A stretch of DNA of 64,000 nt from Marinobacterium sediminicola (GTDB lineage: Bacteria; Pseudomonadota; Gammaproteobacteria; Pseudomonadales; Balneatricaceae), in contig NZ_CP092123.1 of assembly GCF_022343685.1 (NCBI RefSeq), forward strand, positions 3,224,001 to 3,288,000, in the 5' to 3' direction. The notes below the pieces were generated by a model, which worked only from the letters and a program-made list of their open reading frames with translations, was not told the origin of the DNA and made no database searches. The position numbers were made by a program, and so were the translations under genes. Each line of letters opens with the position of its first letter. The first letter of the stretch is position 1. Below are positions 53,440-64,000 of this stretch, piece after piece.

Positions 53440-53562
53440 GGTTGAACAACGACCTCGGCAGCACTGAACAGAGTTTCACTATATGCGTTCAGGCCCACAA
53501 GCTCCACCGTCAGATGAGGTACTGTGCAAGCCAGGCACTCGTCGCAGCCAGAGTCTGCGGAT

Positions 53563-53590
53563 AAAAAAAGGAGGCGCCGTGGCACCTCCT
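53563..53590 (-). terminator. Terminator of the YebC-family gene
   Basis: GGAGGCGCC / GGCACCTCC hairpin (one G-U pair on the RNA) with T7 on the minus strand, about 45 bases past the stop. Confidence 0.85.
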
Positions 53591-53635
53591 CCTGCGCCCC
53601 CATGACCGGGCGATATTGGCGTGGGGTCAGCCCCT

Positions 53636-54352
53636 TCAGAGCTCGACGTTGTGGTACACCTGCTGTACATCGTCCAGATCGTTCAGCATCGCCAGAAACT
53701 TCTCGAACAGTGCCACATCATCGCCACTCAGGGTGGTGTAGCTCTGCGGGATGAACTGGATTTCGTCGACGTCGAAATCGATCTCGCCGAAGCGCTCGAT
53801 CAGGGCCGTCTTGGCCTTGAAGTATTCAGTGTTGGGGGCGAATACGGAAATCTTGCCGTCTTCGTTTTCGATATCGGTGACGTCAACGTCCCCTTCCATC
53901 AGCGCTTCAAGCACCGCTTCTTCATCATCGCCCGCAAAGACGAAGATGGCGCAGTGATCGAACATGTGGCTGACGCTGCCCTGAGTACCGATCTTGCTCT
54001 TGGTCTTGGTGAACGCCTGGCGCACGTCGCCGAAGGTGCGGTTGGGGTTATCGGTCAGACATTCGATGATGGCCATGCTGCCGCCGGGGCCGTAACCTTC
54101 GTATCGCGCCGGAGAGTAATCTTCGCCGCCACCGCCCTTGGCCTTGTCGAGCGCCTTTTCGATAACGTGCCCGGGAACCTGCTCTTTCTTCGCGCGATCG
54201 ATCAGGCCGCGCAGCGCCAGGTTACCATCGGGGTCAACCCCGCCAGACTTGGCCGTGACATAGATTTCACGCCCGTAACGGCTGTAGAGCTTGGCCTTCA
54301 TGTCCGAGGTCTTGGCCATTGACTCTTTACGGTTCTGATACGCTCTACCCAT
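53636..54352 (-). CDS. YebC/TACO1-family protein (YeeN-like subgroup)
   Basis: 238 residues. Conserved [36 protein letters not shown] and the GSVSHMFDH segment; the N-terminus [35 protein letters not shown] resembles the YeeN branch rather than YebC. Family members act as ribosome-associated factors that ease polyproline stalling or as DNA-binding regulators; which applies is not visible here. Monocistronic. Confidence 0.9.
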   Translation of the reverse strand: MGRAYQNRKESMAKTSDMKAKLYSRYGREIYVTAKSGGVDPDGNLALRGLIDRAKKEQVPGHVIEKALDKAKGGGGEDYSPARYEGYGPGGSMAIIECLTDNPNRTFGDVRQAFTKTKSKIGTQGSVSHMFDHCAIFVFAGDDEEAVLEALMEGDVDVTDIENEDGKISVFAPNTEYFKAKTALIERFGEIDFDVDEIQFIPQSYTTLSGDDVALFEKFLAMLNDLDDVQQVYHNVEL

Positions 54353-54713
54353 AGGGCGATTACTCCGATAATGATCTTAAAGGTTGCGATTCTACTGCGA
54401 TCCGCCCAATCTGAATACCGCACATTTCAGCCGTTTGATGACCGCCCAACGGGACGGCATAGCGGCCCGATGGCAAGCCATTGCAGTCAGCCTGGTGCTG
54501 ATCTCTATATTTGGCCGTGCCAGCATGCGAGATAGCACAGGACACCTACGTTAACGACGCTCATCCATTGATTAGATGCATCACCTCGCTGTACTGGAGT
54601 GGTTCGGGTCATGGCGATAAGAGTATCTATAATGCGATAGGCTAATCGGTTGTTTAATGCCCGTTTGGGGCAAACCGAAGCGCAGCGTAAAGCAGCGTAA
54701 ATTTGTCCCTAGA
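54353..54713. other. Junction between core chromosome and the island
   Basis: About 360 bases between the yebC-family start and the first IS. The right side should hold the yebC-family promoter. A small hairpin GTTTG-GGG-CAAAC lies near 54664-54676. No gene seen. GTAAATTTGTCCC just left of the IS resembles GTAAATTGGGACCC at 55782, possibly pieces of one older element. Confidence 0.4.
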
Positions 54714-55747
54714 TGTGAATACTAAACACCTTGTTCACGCAGCTTCGGTATTCGAGACACCGGCGGTAGATTTCCGATACTGCCATGAGGGCGCTGTTTA
54801 TTGTAGTGGTTGATCCAGTCTGTCAGCGCCCAGGCCCTTGATATGTCGTTTGCGTAGGGCACTGCATATGCCCACTCCCTGATCATTGTTTGTATAAATC
54901 GCTCCGCCTTGCCGTTCGTTCTGGGCGTGTATGGGCGCGTGTATACATGCTTGATCCCTTCCCGTTGTAAAACTGCATTGAACCGACGGGAACGATAGGC
55001 TGGACCGTTATCGGTCATCAGGCGTTTCACCTCTACACCTATTCCGCGGTAGGCCGCTAGAGCGTTTTCCAAAAAGCGCGTTGTGGTGCCTTGCTGCTCA
55101 TCTGGTAGTACCCGGGCAAACGCCCAGCGGCTGTGATCATCAATACAGATATGAACGCACTCATAACCCGCACCTCGGGTATTCTGGCGACGGTTGTTTG
55201 TCACGCGGTGGCCGGGCCTGTCGAAGCGAGGCAGCTTCTTGATATCCATATGCAGCATGTCACCCGGCGCGGGGTGTTCGTAGCGCTGCGCAGGTTGCAC
55301 CGGCTCCAGGTGTGAGGCTCGATTGAGCTTAAGTCGGCGCAGTACAGCTGTCACTGTGGAGTAAGCCAGACTCAGTGCCTGTGCGATCTGCTTGGCAGTC
55401 CACTTGAGTGTCAGGCGCATCTTCTGAATCAGCTCAACCCACTGTTTCGGCATCTGCCTCGGTGAGGCGTGGGGACGGCTGGATGCTGACTCAAGACCAG
55501 CCTCACCTGCCTCTCGATAACGAGCAATCCACTTGTACACAGTGTGCGTGCTGATACCAAAAGTGCTGGCAATGTCTCGCACCGGCTGCCGCTTACGGAG
55601 GGCTCGATCAACGATCAGGGCTCGAATATGAGGCGTAGTTCGGGCATTCTTGTGAGGGTTGTTCATGTCGGTTGTTCTGTGCTGTTTGTTTGGCGATAAC
55701 CAGCATCTCGAACTTAACCGGCGTGAACAACCTCCTTAGCACCCACA
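54714..55747 (-). mobile_element. IS481-family insertion sequence, copy 1
   Basis: 1034 bp bounded by imperfect inverted repeats (TGTGAATACTAAACACCTTG... left; reverse complement of right end TGTGGGTGCTAAGGAGGTTG...), both starting TGTG and continuing into TTGTTCACGC. Flanked by the 6-bp direct repeat CCTAGA (54708-54713 and 55748-55753). It encodes one transposase. Sequence matches copy 2 throughout by reading, so both are recent. Confidence 0.93.
54722..55666 (-). CDS. IS481-family transposase (copy 1)
   Basis: 314 residues: helix-turn-helix N-terminus (RKRQPVRDIASTFGISTHTVYKWIARYREAG, ~25-53), second HTH-like region (~85-115), and an RNase H-like core with Asp141 (LHMDIKKL), Asp219 (MTDNGPAYRS) and Glu255 (NGKAERFIQT), a complete DDE triad. 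Intact and identical in protein sequence to the copy at 57926. Confidence 0.93.
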   Translation of the reverse strand: MNNPHKNARTTPHIRALIVDRALRKRQPVRDIASTFGISTHTVYKWIARYREAGEAGLESASSRPHASPRQMPKQWVELIQKMRLTLKWTAKQIAQALSLAYSTVTAVLRRLKLNRASHLEPVQPAQRYEHPAPGDMLHMDIKKLPRFDRPGHRVTNNRRQNTRGAGYECVHICIDDHSRWAFARVLPDEQQGTTTRFLENALAAYRGIGVEVKRLMTDNGPAYRSRRFNAVLQREGIKHVYTRPYTPRTNGKAERFIQTMIREWAYAVPYANDISRAWALTDWINHYNKQRPHGSIGNLPPVSRIPKLREQGV

Positions 55748-55753
55748 CCTAGA

Positions 55754-56918
<1,165 letters not shown>

Positions 56919-56953
56919 TTATTTATGCTGGACACCACAGTCACTTGTTATGC
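56919..56953 (-). repeat. Partial attC site truncated by the IS110-family element
   Basis: On the minus strand, GCATAAC (56953-56947, an RYYYAAC-type core) overlaps the TAA of the next gene and continues AAGTGACTGTGG; the remainder of the expected attC is replaced by the IS. The exact IS right boundary within 56919-56945 is uncertain. Confidence 0.5.
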
Positions 56954-57817
56954 GCTTTGATATGTTCCGGGCGCGATACACCACATAAATGACTGAACAT
57001 CAATCATATCTCTTGGTTTTAAATCAGATATTTCTGAGAAAAGATACTCGGAAAAGCTCAGGACAGATTTGTAAGTAAGCCAGTTTAACTGTGGTTTATA
57101 GTTGATCTCGAATCCGCAAAGCTCAGACGAATATTGTGTGATGGTTGGCTTGACAAACATAAATTTAGAAGGATCTACGATAAACAAGAAGTATGTGGCT
57201 GTTGTCCATTTCGCAGCCTCAATTTTTTCTAAGACTTTGGCAAAAGCAACAAACCGCTTCTCCAGTACTCCATTGCCATACAACAATGAATGCAATGCGA
57301 CGGCAAATTCCTTCTGCGCCGATGGCTCTACCAAGCCGTCCTTTAACGACATCTTTTCGTTTGGGAATATCAAATTGGTCGCATTGACGATCTTCAAAGC
57401 TCGTTTGGCGATTTCTACATAATCCTCAGTTTCTAACAGCGAGTCATAAGGCACCTGCCCCAAAAGCTCTTGGGCTAGAGTATGTGCCTTATTTTTATAC
57501 TCTCTTTCATGCTCTCTGAATTTCTTGCCGTAGAACCCCTCAGGGAACTGCGCTAGAAAGAACTGAATAGACTGAGGCAGGCTTTGATACTTAATACCGC
57601 TTGCGGACTTATTGATCTTTAAGTTATCAAGGACTGGATGAGATGCTTCATCTCCTGTGATCTTCATTGGCTGGACATACTTCAAAGACAGTACTTTTTC
57701 TCCAACGCCAACAAAAAACACCCTGACCGACTCGGTGTTGCTGTCCTCTAGGACCTCCCCAAGCCCCCAGTCGTTTATTTTCGGATGTTTGACCCTATCG
57801 CCTTTCTTATATTCCAT
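56948..57817 (-). CDS. Integron-cassette gene A: DUF3553-like N-terminal domain protein
   Basis: 289 residues. The N-terminus MEYKKGDRVKHPKINDWGLGEVLEDS is a Tudor-like DUF3553 motif (GxRVxHPxxGxGxV) seen at the C-terminus of UvrD/PcrA-type proteins; the remaining ~220 residues are unrecognised and mostly helical. I start at 57817, with GAGAGA upstream; the longer ORF begins inside the attC. A/T-richer than the core genome. Function unknown; the motif hints at nucleic-acid or polymerase interaction, not proven. Confidence 0.7.
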   Translation of the reverse strand: MEYKKGDRVKHPKINDWGLGEVLEDSNTESVRVFFVGVGEKVLSLKYVQPMKITGDEASHPVLDNLKINKSASGIKYQSLPQSIQFFLAQFPEGFYGKKFREHEREYKNKAHTLAQELLGQVPYDSLLETEDYVEIAKRALKIVNATNLIFPNEKMSLKDGLVEPSAQKEFAVALHSLLYGNGVLEKRFVAFAKVLEKIEAAKWTTATYFLFIVDPSKFMFVKPTITQYSSELCGFEINYKPQLNWLTYKSVLSFSEYLFSEISDLKPRDMIDVQSFMWCIAPGTYQSA

Positions 57818-57834
57818 GCGGTTTTCTCTCTTGC

Positions 57835-57917
57835 GCATAACGCCTAATTTAGGGGCCGGAGCTGCGTAGCAGCGGAGGTCCCAGCCCGCTTGCGGGCGAC
57901 TACAATTACTTGTTAGT
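57835..57917 (-). repeat. attC site of cassette B, interrupted by IS481 copy 2
   Basis: With the IS and one target copy removed, the sequence runs from GCATAAC (57835) through GGGGCCGGAGCTGCG...CAGCGGAGGTCCC and a GCCCGC-TT-GCGGGC hairpin to ACTTGTTAGTG, i.e. RYYYAAC ... GTTRRRY with central dyads, ~85-90 bp. The GTTAGT end is the duplicated IS target, and the cassette-B stop codon lies in it. Confidence 0.65.
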
Positions 57918-58951
57918 TGTGAATACTAAACACCTTGTTCACGCAGCTTCGGTATTCGAGACACCGGCGGTAGATTTCCGATACTGCCATGAGGGCGCTG
58001 TTTATTGTAGTGGTTGATCCAGTCTGTCAGCGCCCAGGCCCTTGATATGTCGTTTGCGTAGGGCACTGCATATGCCCACTCCCTGATCATTGTTTGTATA
58101 AATCGCTCCGCCTTGCCGTTCGTTCTGGGCGTGTATGGGCGCGTGTATACATGCTTGATCCCTTCCCGTTGTAAAACTGCATTGAACCGACGGGAACGAT
58201 AGGCTGGACCGTTATCGGTCATCAGGCGTTTCACCTCTACACCTATTCCGCGGTAGGCCGCTAGAGCGTTTTCCAAAAAGCGCGTTGTGGTGCCTTGCTG
58301 CTCATCTGGTAGTACCCGGGCAAACGCCCAGCGGCTGTGATCATCAATACAGATATGAACGCACTCATAACCCGCACCTCGGGTATTCTGGCGACGGTTG
58401 TTTGTCACGCGGTGGCCGGGCCTGTCGAAGCGAGGCAGCTTCTTGATATCCATATGCAGCATGTCACCCGGCGCGGGGTGTTCGTAGCGCTGCGCAGGTT
58501 GCACCGGCTCCAGGTGTGAGGCTCGATTGAGCTTAAGTCGGCGCAGTACAGCTGTCACTGTGGAGTAAGCCAGACTCAGTGCCTGTGCGATCTGCTTGGC
58601 AGTCCACTTGAGTGTCAGGCGCATCTTCTGAATCAGCTCAACCCACTGTTTCGGCATCTGCCTCGGTGAGGCGTGGGGACGGCTGGATGCTGACTCAAGA
58701 CCAGCCTCACCTGCCTCTCGATAACGAGCAATCCACTTGTACACAGTGTGCGTGCTGATACCAAAAGTGCTGGCAATGTCTCGCACCGGCTGCCGCTTAC
58801 GGAGGGCTCGATCAACGATCAGGGCTCGAATATGAGGCGTAGTTCGGGCATTCTTGTGAGGGTTGTTCATGTCGGTTGTTCTGTGCTGTTTGTTTGGCGA
58901 TAACCAGCATCTCGAACTTAACCGGCGTGAACAACCTCCTTAGCACCCACA
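57918..58951 (-). mobile_element. IS481-family insertion sequence, copy 2
   Basis: 1034 bp, same ends as copy 1, flanked by the 6-bp direct repeat GTTAGT (57912-57917 and 58952-58957). Inserted at the end of an attC site, between cassettes A and B. Confidence 0.93.
57926..58870 (-). CDS. IS481-family transposase (copy 2)
   Basis: 314 residues, identical in protein sequence to the copy at 54722: same HTH and DDE residues (Asp141, Asp219, Glu255). Intact. Confidence 0.93.
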   Translation of the reverse strand: MNNPHKNARTTPHIRALIVDRALRKRQPVRDIASTFGISTHTVYKWIARYREAGEAGLESASSRPHASPRQMPKQWVELIQKMRLTLKWTAKQIAQALSLAYSTVTAVLRRLKLNRASHLEPVQPAQRYEHPAPGDMLHMDIKKLPRFDRPGHRVTNNRRQNTRGAGYECVHICIDDHSRWAFARVLPDEQQGTTTRFLENALAAYRGIGVEVKRLMTDNGPAYRSRRFNAVLQREGIKHVYTRPYTPRTNGKAERFIQTMIREWAYAVPYANDISRAWALTDWINHYNKQRPHGSIGNLPPVSRIPKLREQGV

Positions 58952-58952
58952 G

Positions 58953-59432
58953 TTAGTGGCTCAGCACCGAGTCTATATAACCTTTAAAAAACTCGGCAAT
59001 TCTTTCTAATATACCCACTGACACCGATATACTTTGCTGTTCAAAATGATATCTCCATTCTACAAAAACATTTTTAATTTCTTCTAAATCATCTAATATA
59101 TTATTGTTTGTGGCTTCTAAATAGCATTCAGCTATATGCTCTTTCATTTGCTCGGGAAGGCTTTCGTACATACCTTTCAAAGAGTGGCCTCTAATTCGTG
59201 CATGAATAGTTTGCTCATGCTCTATCATTTGAAATGGAAGTTCGCTTTCGAAAATTGTTTTTGTAGAAACATCTAAACACTTTATGAATAACTCTATAGC
59301 AAATGCTAAATTCACGTAATATGGTGCACCTCTGTCACTTTTTGGAATGTAATTGGCCGCACGGTAGTACTTACATGCCGTAAGGAATATATATCCATCG
59401 ATTCCTCGATAATCCTTTTCTATTGGCGACAT
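58953..59432 (-). CDS. Integron-cassette gene B: HEPN-like small protein
   Basis: 159 residues, helical, A/T-rich. Opening YIFLTACKYYRAANYI, then NLAFAIELFIKCLDV, RIRGHSLKGMYESLPEQMKEH, and VEWRYHFEQ resemble HEPN-domain proteins (HSLKxLYxxLP and xWRY). The catalytic Rx4-6H RNase motif is not obvious, so RNase activity should not be assumed. Start at ATG 59432 (GAGGAG upstream) rather than the GTG two codons earlier. Stop codon lies in the IS target duplication. Confidence 0.68.
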   Translation of the reverse strand: MSPIEKDYRGIDGYIFLTACKYYRAANYIPKSDRGAPYYVNLAFAIELFIKCLDVSTKTIFESELPFQMIEHEQTIHARIRGHSLKGMYESLPEQMKEHIAECYLEATNNNILDDLEEIKNVFVEWRYHFEQQSISVSVGILERIAEFFKGYIDSVLSH

Positions 59433-59446
59433 TCCCACTCCTCAAG

Positions 59447-59506
59447 CACTAACGCTTCAAGAAGGGGCGCCGCCTTTCGGCGTCCCACTTGCTTGACTTG
59501 TTAGCA
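59447..59506 (-). repeat. attC site of cassette C
   Basis: 60 bp: on the plus strand CACTAAC-GCTTCAAG ... GGCGCCGCCTTTCGGCG ... CTTGCTTGACTT-GTTAGCA; the TAACGCTTCAAG end and the CTTGACTTGTTAG end are imperfect complements with a G/C hairpin between, the usual attC architecture. Immediately follows the cassette C stop on the minus strand. Confidence 0.8.
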
Positions 59507-59511
59507 GTACT

Positions 59512-59877
59512 TTACACCCAAACATCATTTTTGGCTGTTAGCTCACCACCTGAATCACCAGTATTGACAACACCTTTCGGCTCAACGAGCATAATTTTGC
59601 ATTCACTGTGTGCAACAGGCTTATGTTCTACACCTTTAGGGATTACAAACATTTCACCTGAATCGAGGCTAACAACGCCATCACGGAATTCAATATTAAG
59701 AGTGCCTTCAATAACGATGAATACTTCATCTGTATCAGGATGGTCATGCCAAACAAATTCACCTTCAACTTTAACTAACTTAAATTGATAGTCATTCATT
59801 TCTGCAACAACACGAGGAGACCAGTGTTCAGTAAATTTAGAGAACTTATTTTCAAAGTTGATCGCATCAAATTTCAT
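59512..59877 (-). CDS. Integron-cassette gene C: cupin-domain protein
   Basis: 121 residues; single cupin with motif 1 [25 protein letters not shown] and motif 2 [15 protein letters not shown], giving the usual 3-His/1-Glu metal site. Small stand-alone cupins are common passengers of integron cassettes. A/T-rich; function unknown. Weak ribosome site (GGATTTAAA) before the ATG. Confidence 0.85.
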   Translation of the reverse strand: MKFDAINFENKFSKFTEHWSPRVVAEMNDYQFKLVKVEGEFVWHDHPDTDEVFIVIEGTLNIEFRDGVVSLDSGEMFVIPKGVEHKPVAHSECKIMLVEPKGVVNTGDSGGELTAKNDVWV

Positions 59878-59900
59878 TTTAAATCCATATATTCATGTAC

Positions 59901-59969
59901 TGCTAACGCTCGTAACACTTGACCGGAAAAGCGTAGCTTTTTTGGGTCAAGTGCTTACTATTGTTATGA
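59901..59969 (-). repeat. attC site of cassette D
   Basis: 69 bp: TGCTAAC-GCTCGTAACACTTGACC ... AAAAGC-GTA-GCTTTT ... GGTCAAGTGCTTACTATT-GTTATGA. Strong CACTTGACC/GGTCAAGTG dyad with terminal RYYYAAC- and GTTRRRY-like cores. Lies 3 bases beyond the cassette D stop. Confidence 0.82.
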
Positions 59970-59971
59970 AT

Positions 59972-60211
59972 TTAAGGTAGCGGCATATCTGCACCCATAA
60001 ATCCTGAAAAAAGTACTACTGAAAGTCCAGCAAGCTGAAGAAAGAATGGGTTCTTAGCTTCTGGCCAGTGCAATACTAAATATATTATAGAAACAGGTGA
60101 TATTAGTAGACACGCCAACCCCCAAAGAACACTGGTTCTAAACGCCGCTATTAGAAAACCAATTCCACCGATGATTAATATTAAGATTCCAATAAACGCC
60201 ATGATTTCCAT
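59972..60211 (-). CDS. Integron-cassette gene D: small membrane protein
   Basis: 79 residues with two to three hydrophobic helices (MAFIGILILIIGGIGFLIAAF; LWGLACLLISPVSIIYLVLHW; FLQLAGLSVVLFSGF). GGAG precedes the ATG by 6 bases. Small inner-membrane protein of unknown function, of a type often seen in integron cassettes. Confidence 0.72.
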   Translation of the reverse strand: MEIMAFIGILILIIGGIGFLIAAFRTSVLWGLACLLISPVSIIYLVLHWPEAKNPFFLQLAGLSVVLFSGFMGADMPLP

Positions 60212-60238
60212 ATACTACTCCATAATTTGTTTTAATCA

Positions 60239-60622
60239 TCAATGTGCATAATTAACTTTTGAGCCACTAATAGTCAGGAATCCTTCTTTTTCTAGGCTGT
60301 TTACAATATCATCAATTCTTGAATCTTCAATACCGCCCTGGAATTGAAACATAGCGCCAATAAAGTTTTTCAAAGACTGATGTTTCCCTGGTTTTGACTT
60401 TGCGAGCCTTTCCTTTGCATACGAGATCAGCTCCTGACCTTTTAGATCTTTTTTGGTCTCAGCAGCCTTATTCTGATGACCATTGGAGCTGGTTACCAAT
60501 CGTTCTGTTGGATTAAGAGTTTCTTCTTCTTTTATTGCCGCCTGAATCAGGTACTGGGCAAGCTTCATTTTTTCACGATATGTAAGCTTGTCAGCTGCAA
60601 TTTTTATTACTTCATAGCTCAT
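60239..60622 (-). CDS. Hypothetical protein beside the cassette array
   Basis: 127 residues; basic helical N-terminus (LTYREKMKLAQYLIQAAIKEEE), polar linker, C-terminal winged-helix-like end (RIDDIVNSLEKEGFLTISGSKVNYAH). AGGAAG precedes the ATG. I do not recognise a family. No attC separates it from cassette D (27-base gap), so the two may form one cassette or this may be the array's outer gene. Low GC like the cassettes. Confidence 0.6.
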   Translation of the reverse strand: MSYEVIKIAADKLTYREKMKLAQYLIQAAIKEEETLNPTERLVTSSNGHQNKAAETKKDLKGQELISYAKERLAKSKPGKHQSLKNFIGAMFQFQGGIEDSRIDDIVNSLEKEGFLTISGSKVNYAH

Positions 60623-60661
60623 TCAAAACTTCCTCATAAGAATTTGAATATGGTTGATGCG

Positions 60662-60705
60662 TAACAGTCTGTTAATGAGGTCTTCGACCTCATAATAATT
60701 ATTAT
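60662..60705. repeat. Three consecutive palindromes upstream of the 60239 gene
   Basis: TAACAG-T-CTGTTA (60662-60674), ATGAGGTC-TTC-GACCTCAT (60675-60693) and ATAATAATTATTAT (60692-60705) abut one another, 40-80 bases upstream of the minus-strand start. Could be operators of that gene or a cassette/attI remnant; no T-run for a terminator on either strand. Confidence 0.4.
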
Positions 60706-61074
60706 CGGGTATACCTTTTAATTCTCGAGCCAATTCATAAGCGGTTGATAAATAAGAGCTTAATTTTCAGCAAACGGAAAAAAAGGTATTTTTGCTCGAC
60801 AGAGAGGCGCCCAGCGGGTACTGGCTGTGAAGACAGCCATGAAGGCATAAGAGGTAAGCATAGACGGGGTATAAACATCCCTGATATTCCTTCATCACGT
60901 ACTGAACGCCACCGTGCTTGCAACCAACCCGCACGGTACTCCCTGTCATCCATTCCCAACACTATAGCCAGCCTGATCTGAGCTGACTACCCAACCTAAG
61001 TAAAATTCCGGGCACTTGAAACCTGCACCGCATTCCCCTCGGGGCAACCGAGCATCGGAGCCCGATCGGGAACA
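60706..61074. other. Right junction of the island
   Basis: About 370 bases in which composition returns toward the core genome. ORFs on both strands (e.g. 60735-60962) lack ribosome sites and known motifs. I saw no integron integrase gene or clear attI here. Confidence 0.4.
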
Positions 61075-61075
61075 C

Positions 61076-61108
61076 AAAAAAAGCCCGCCGATCGCTCGGC
61101 AGGCTTTT
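61076..61108 (-). terminator. Terminator of the 61134 gene
   Basis: AAGCCTGCCGA / TCGGCGGGCTT hairpin on the minus strand with T7 after it, 26 bases past the stop. Confidence 0.88.
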
Positions 61109-61133
61109 GCACTTCGTTCAAATCCCTGCGGTT

Positions 61134-61394
61134 TTACATGCCGGCGGCGTTCAGTAGCATCCGCATCGCCTCGGCCAGTTTCTTCTCGGCGTCCTGATGG
61201 TCTCCGGCCTTGTGCGCGGCCATGCCTTCATCATGCAGCTGCATAACCTTGCTGCGCACTTCGTCGCTGACCTGGATGTTGGCGAGTCCGTTTTCGATCG
61301 CCTTGGCATCCATCGGGCAGTGGTATGCGAAAGCCGGTGCAGATACGGTGGACGCCAACAGCGCGGTAACGAACAGGGTTTTTATTCTGGACAT
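61134..61394 (-). CDS. Small periplasmic helical protein
   Basis: 86 residues: signal peptide (1-23, ending APAFA), then YHCPMDAKAIENGLA and a long helix KVMQLHDEGMAAHKAGDHQDAEKKLAEAMRMLLNAAGM with TPR-like alternation. HCPMD resembles short metal- or heme-associated signals, and His residues are frequent, but no family is recognised. GGGAGG ribosome site. Confidence 0.72.
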   Translation of the reverse strand: MSRIKTLFVTALLASTVSAPAFAYHCPMDAKAIENGLANIQVSDEVRSKVMQLHDEGMAAHKAGDHQDAEKKLAEAMRMLLNAAGM

Positions 61395-61456
61395 GACTCA
61401 CCTCCCATTGGAGTGGTATTCAGCCGTTTGAGTATAGTCCAGCGGACCCTGCCCCA

Positions 61457-64000
<2,544 letters not shown>

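Noticed and set aside
60623..61133. Integron integrase intI or attI at the right side of the cassette array
   Set aside because: No tyrosine-recombinase frame in this 510-base gap; the ORF at 60735-60962 has no ribosome site or recognisable motif.

Overview
The window is a typical gammaproteobacterial chromosome segment. Gene content and order resemble Pseudomonas-like and Oceanospirillales-type marine genomes, and I would guess a Marinobacterium-like organism with only moderate confidence. The evidence is a gammaproteobacterial 16S rRNA, the ftsH/yhbY/greA/carBA block, an aa3/caa3-type cytochrome oxidase operon with its heme A assembly genes, the pssA-msrP-msrQ linkage, and ilvC next to pssA (as in Pseudomonas). 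Most of the window is core chromosome. The exception is a lower-GC accessory island at about 54.7-60.7 kb.

Layout: (1) 0-7.3 kb holds ftsH (cut by the window edge), yhbY, greA, carB and carA; carA has a leader with a promoter, a nine-codon leader peptide and an intrinsic terminator. (2) 7.4-9.4 kb is a chemoreceptor. (3) 9.4-15.8 kb holds tRNA-Phe, a candidate CsrA/RsmA-sequestering small RNA not called by ORF finding, and a complete 16S-23S-5S operon on the minus strand without spacer tRNAs, driven by tandem promoters. (4) 15.9-26 kb holds a Yip1-family membrane protein, the cytochrome c oxidase operon (coxB-coxA-ctaG-coxC-surf1-SCO-like-ctaA-ctaB), and msrPQ. (5) 26-30.5 kb holds pssA, three tandem single-domain protoglobins, and ilvC. 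(6) 30.6-41 kb holds ilvY overlapping an SLC13-type transporter, a dienelactone-hydrolase-like protein, a putrescine/polyamine ABC transporter (potFGHI-like), and ilvIH. (7) 41-54.4 kb holds rlmJ, a lipoprotein, a response regulator with a PilZ-like tail, a cupin, a CDF transporter, an exported charged-helix protein, a response regulator/histidine kinase/VWA operon, a second SLC13 transporter, a LysE exporter, a diguanylate cyclase and a YebC-family protein. (8) 54.7-60.7 kb is the island: two identical IS481-family elements with 6-bp target duplications, an IS110-family element, and an array of minus-strand genes separated by attC-like sites, i.e. an integron cassette array without a visible integrase. 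(9) 61.1-64 kb holds a small periplasmic protein and clpB, whose 5' end is outside the window.

The strongest unexplained signals are the GGA-hairpin RNA at about 9937-10064, the carA leader, the triple protoglobin cluster, and the cassette array whose attC sites have been used as insertion sites by two different IS families. All functions are inferred from motif recognition by reading; no database search was run.
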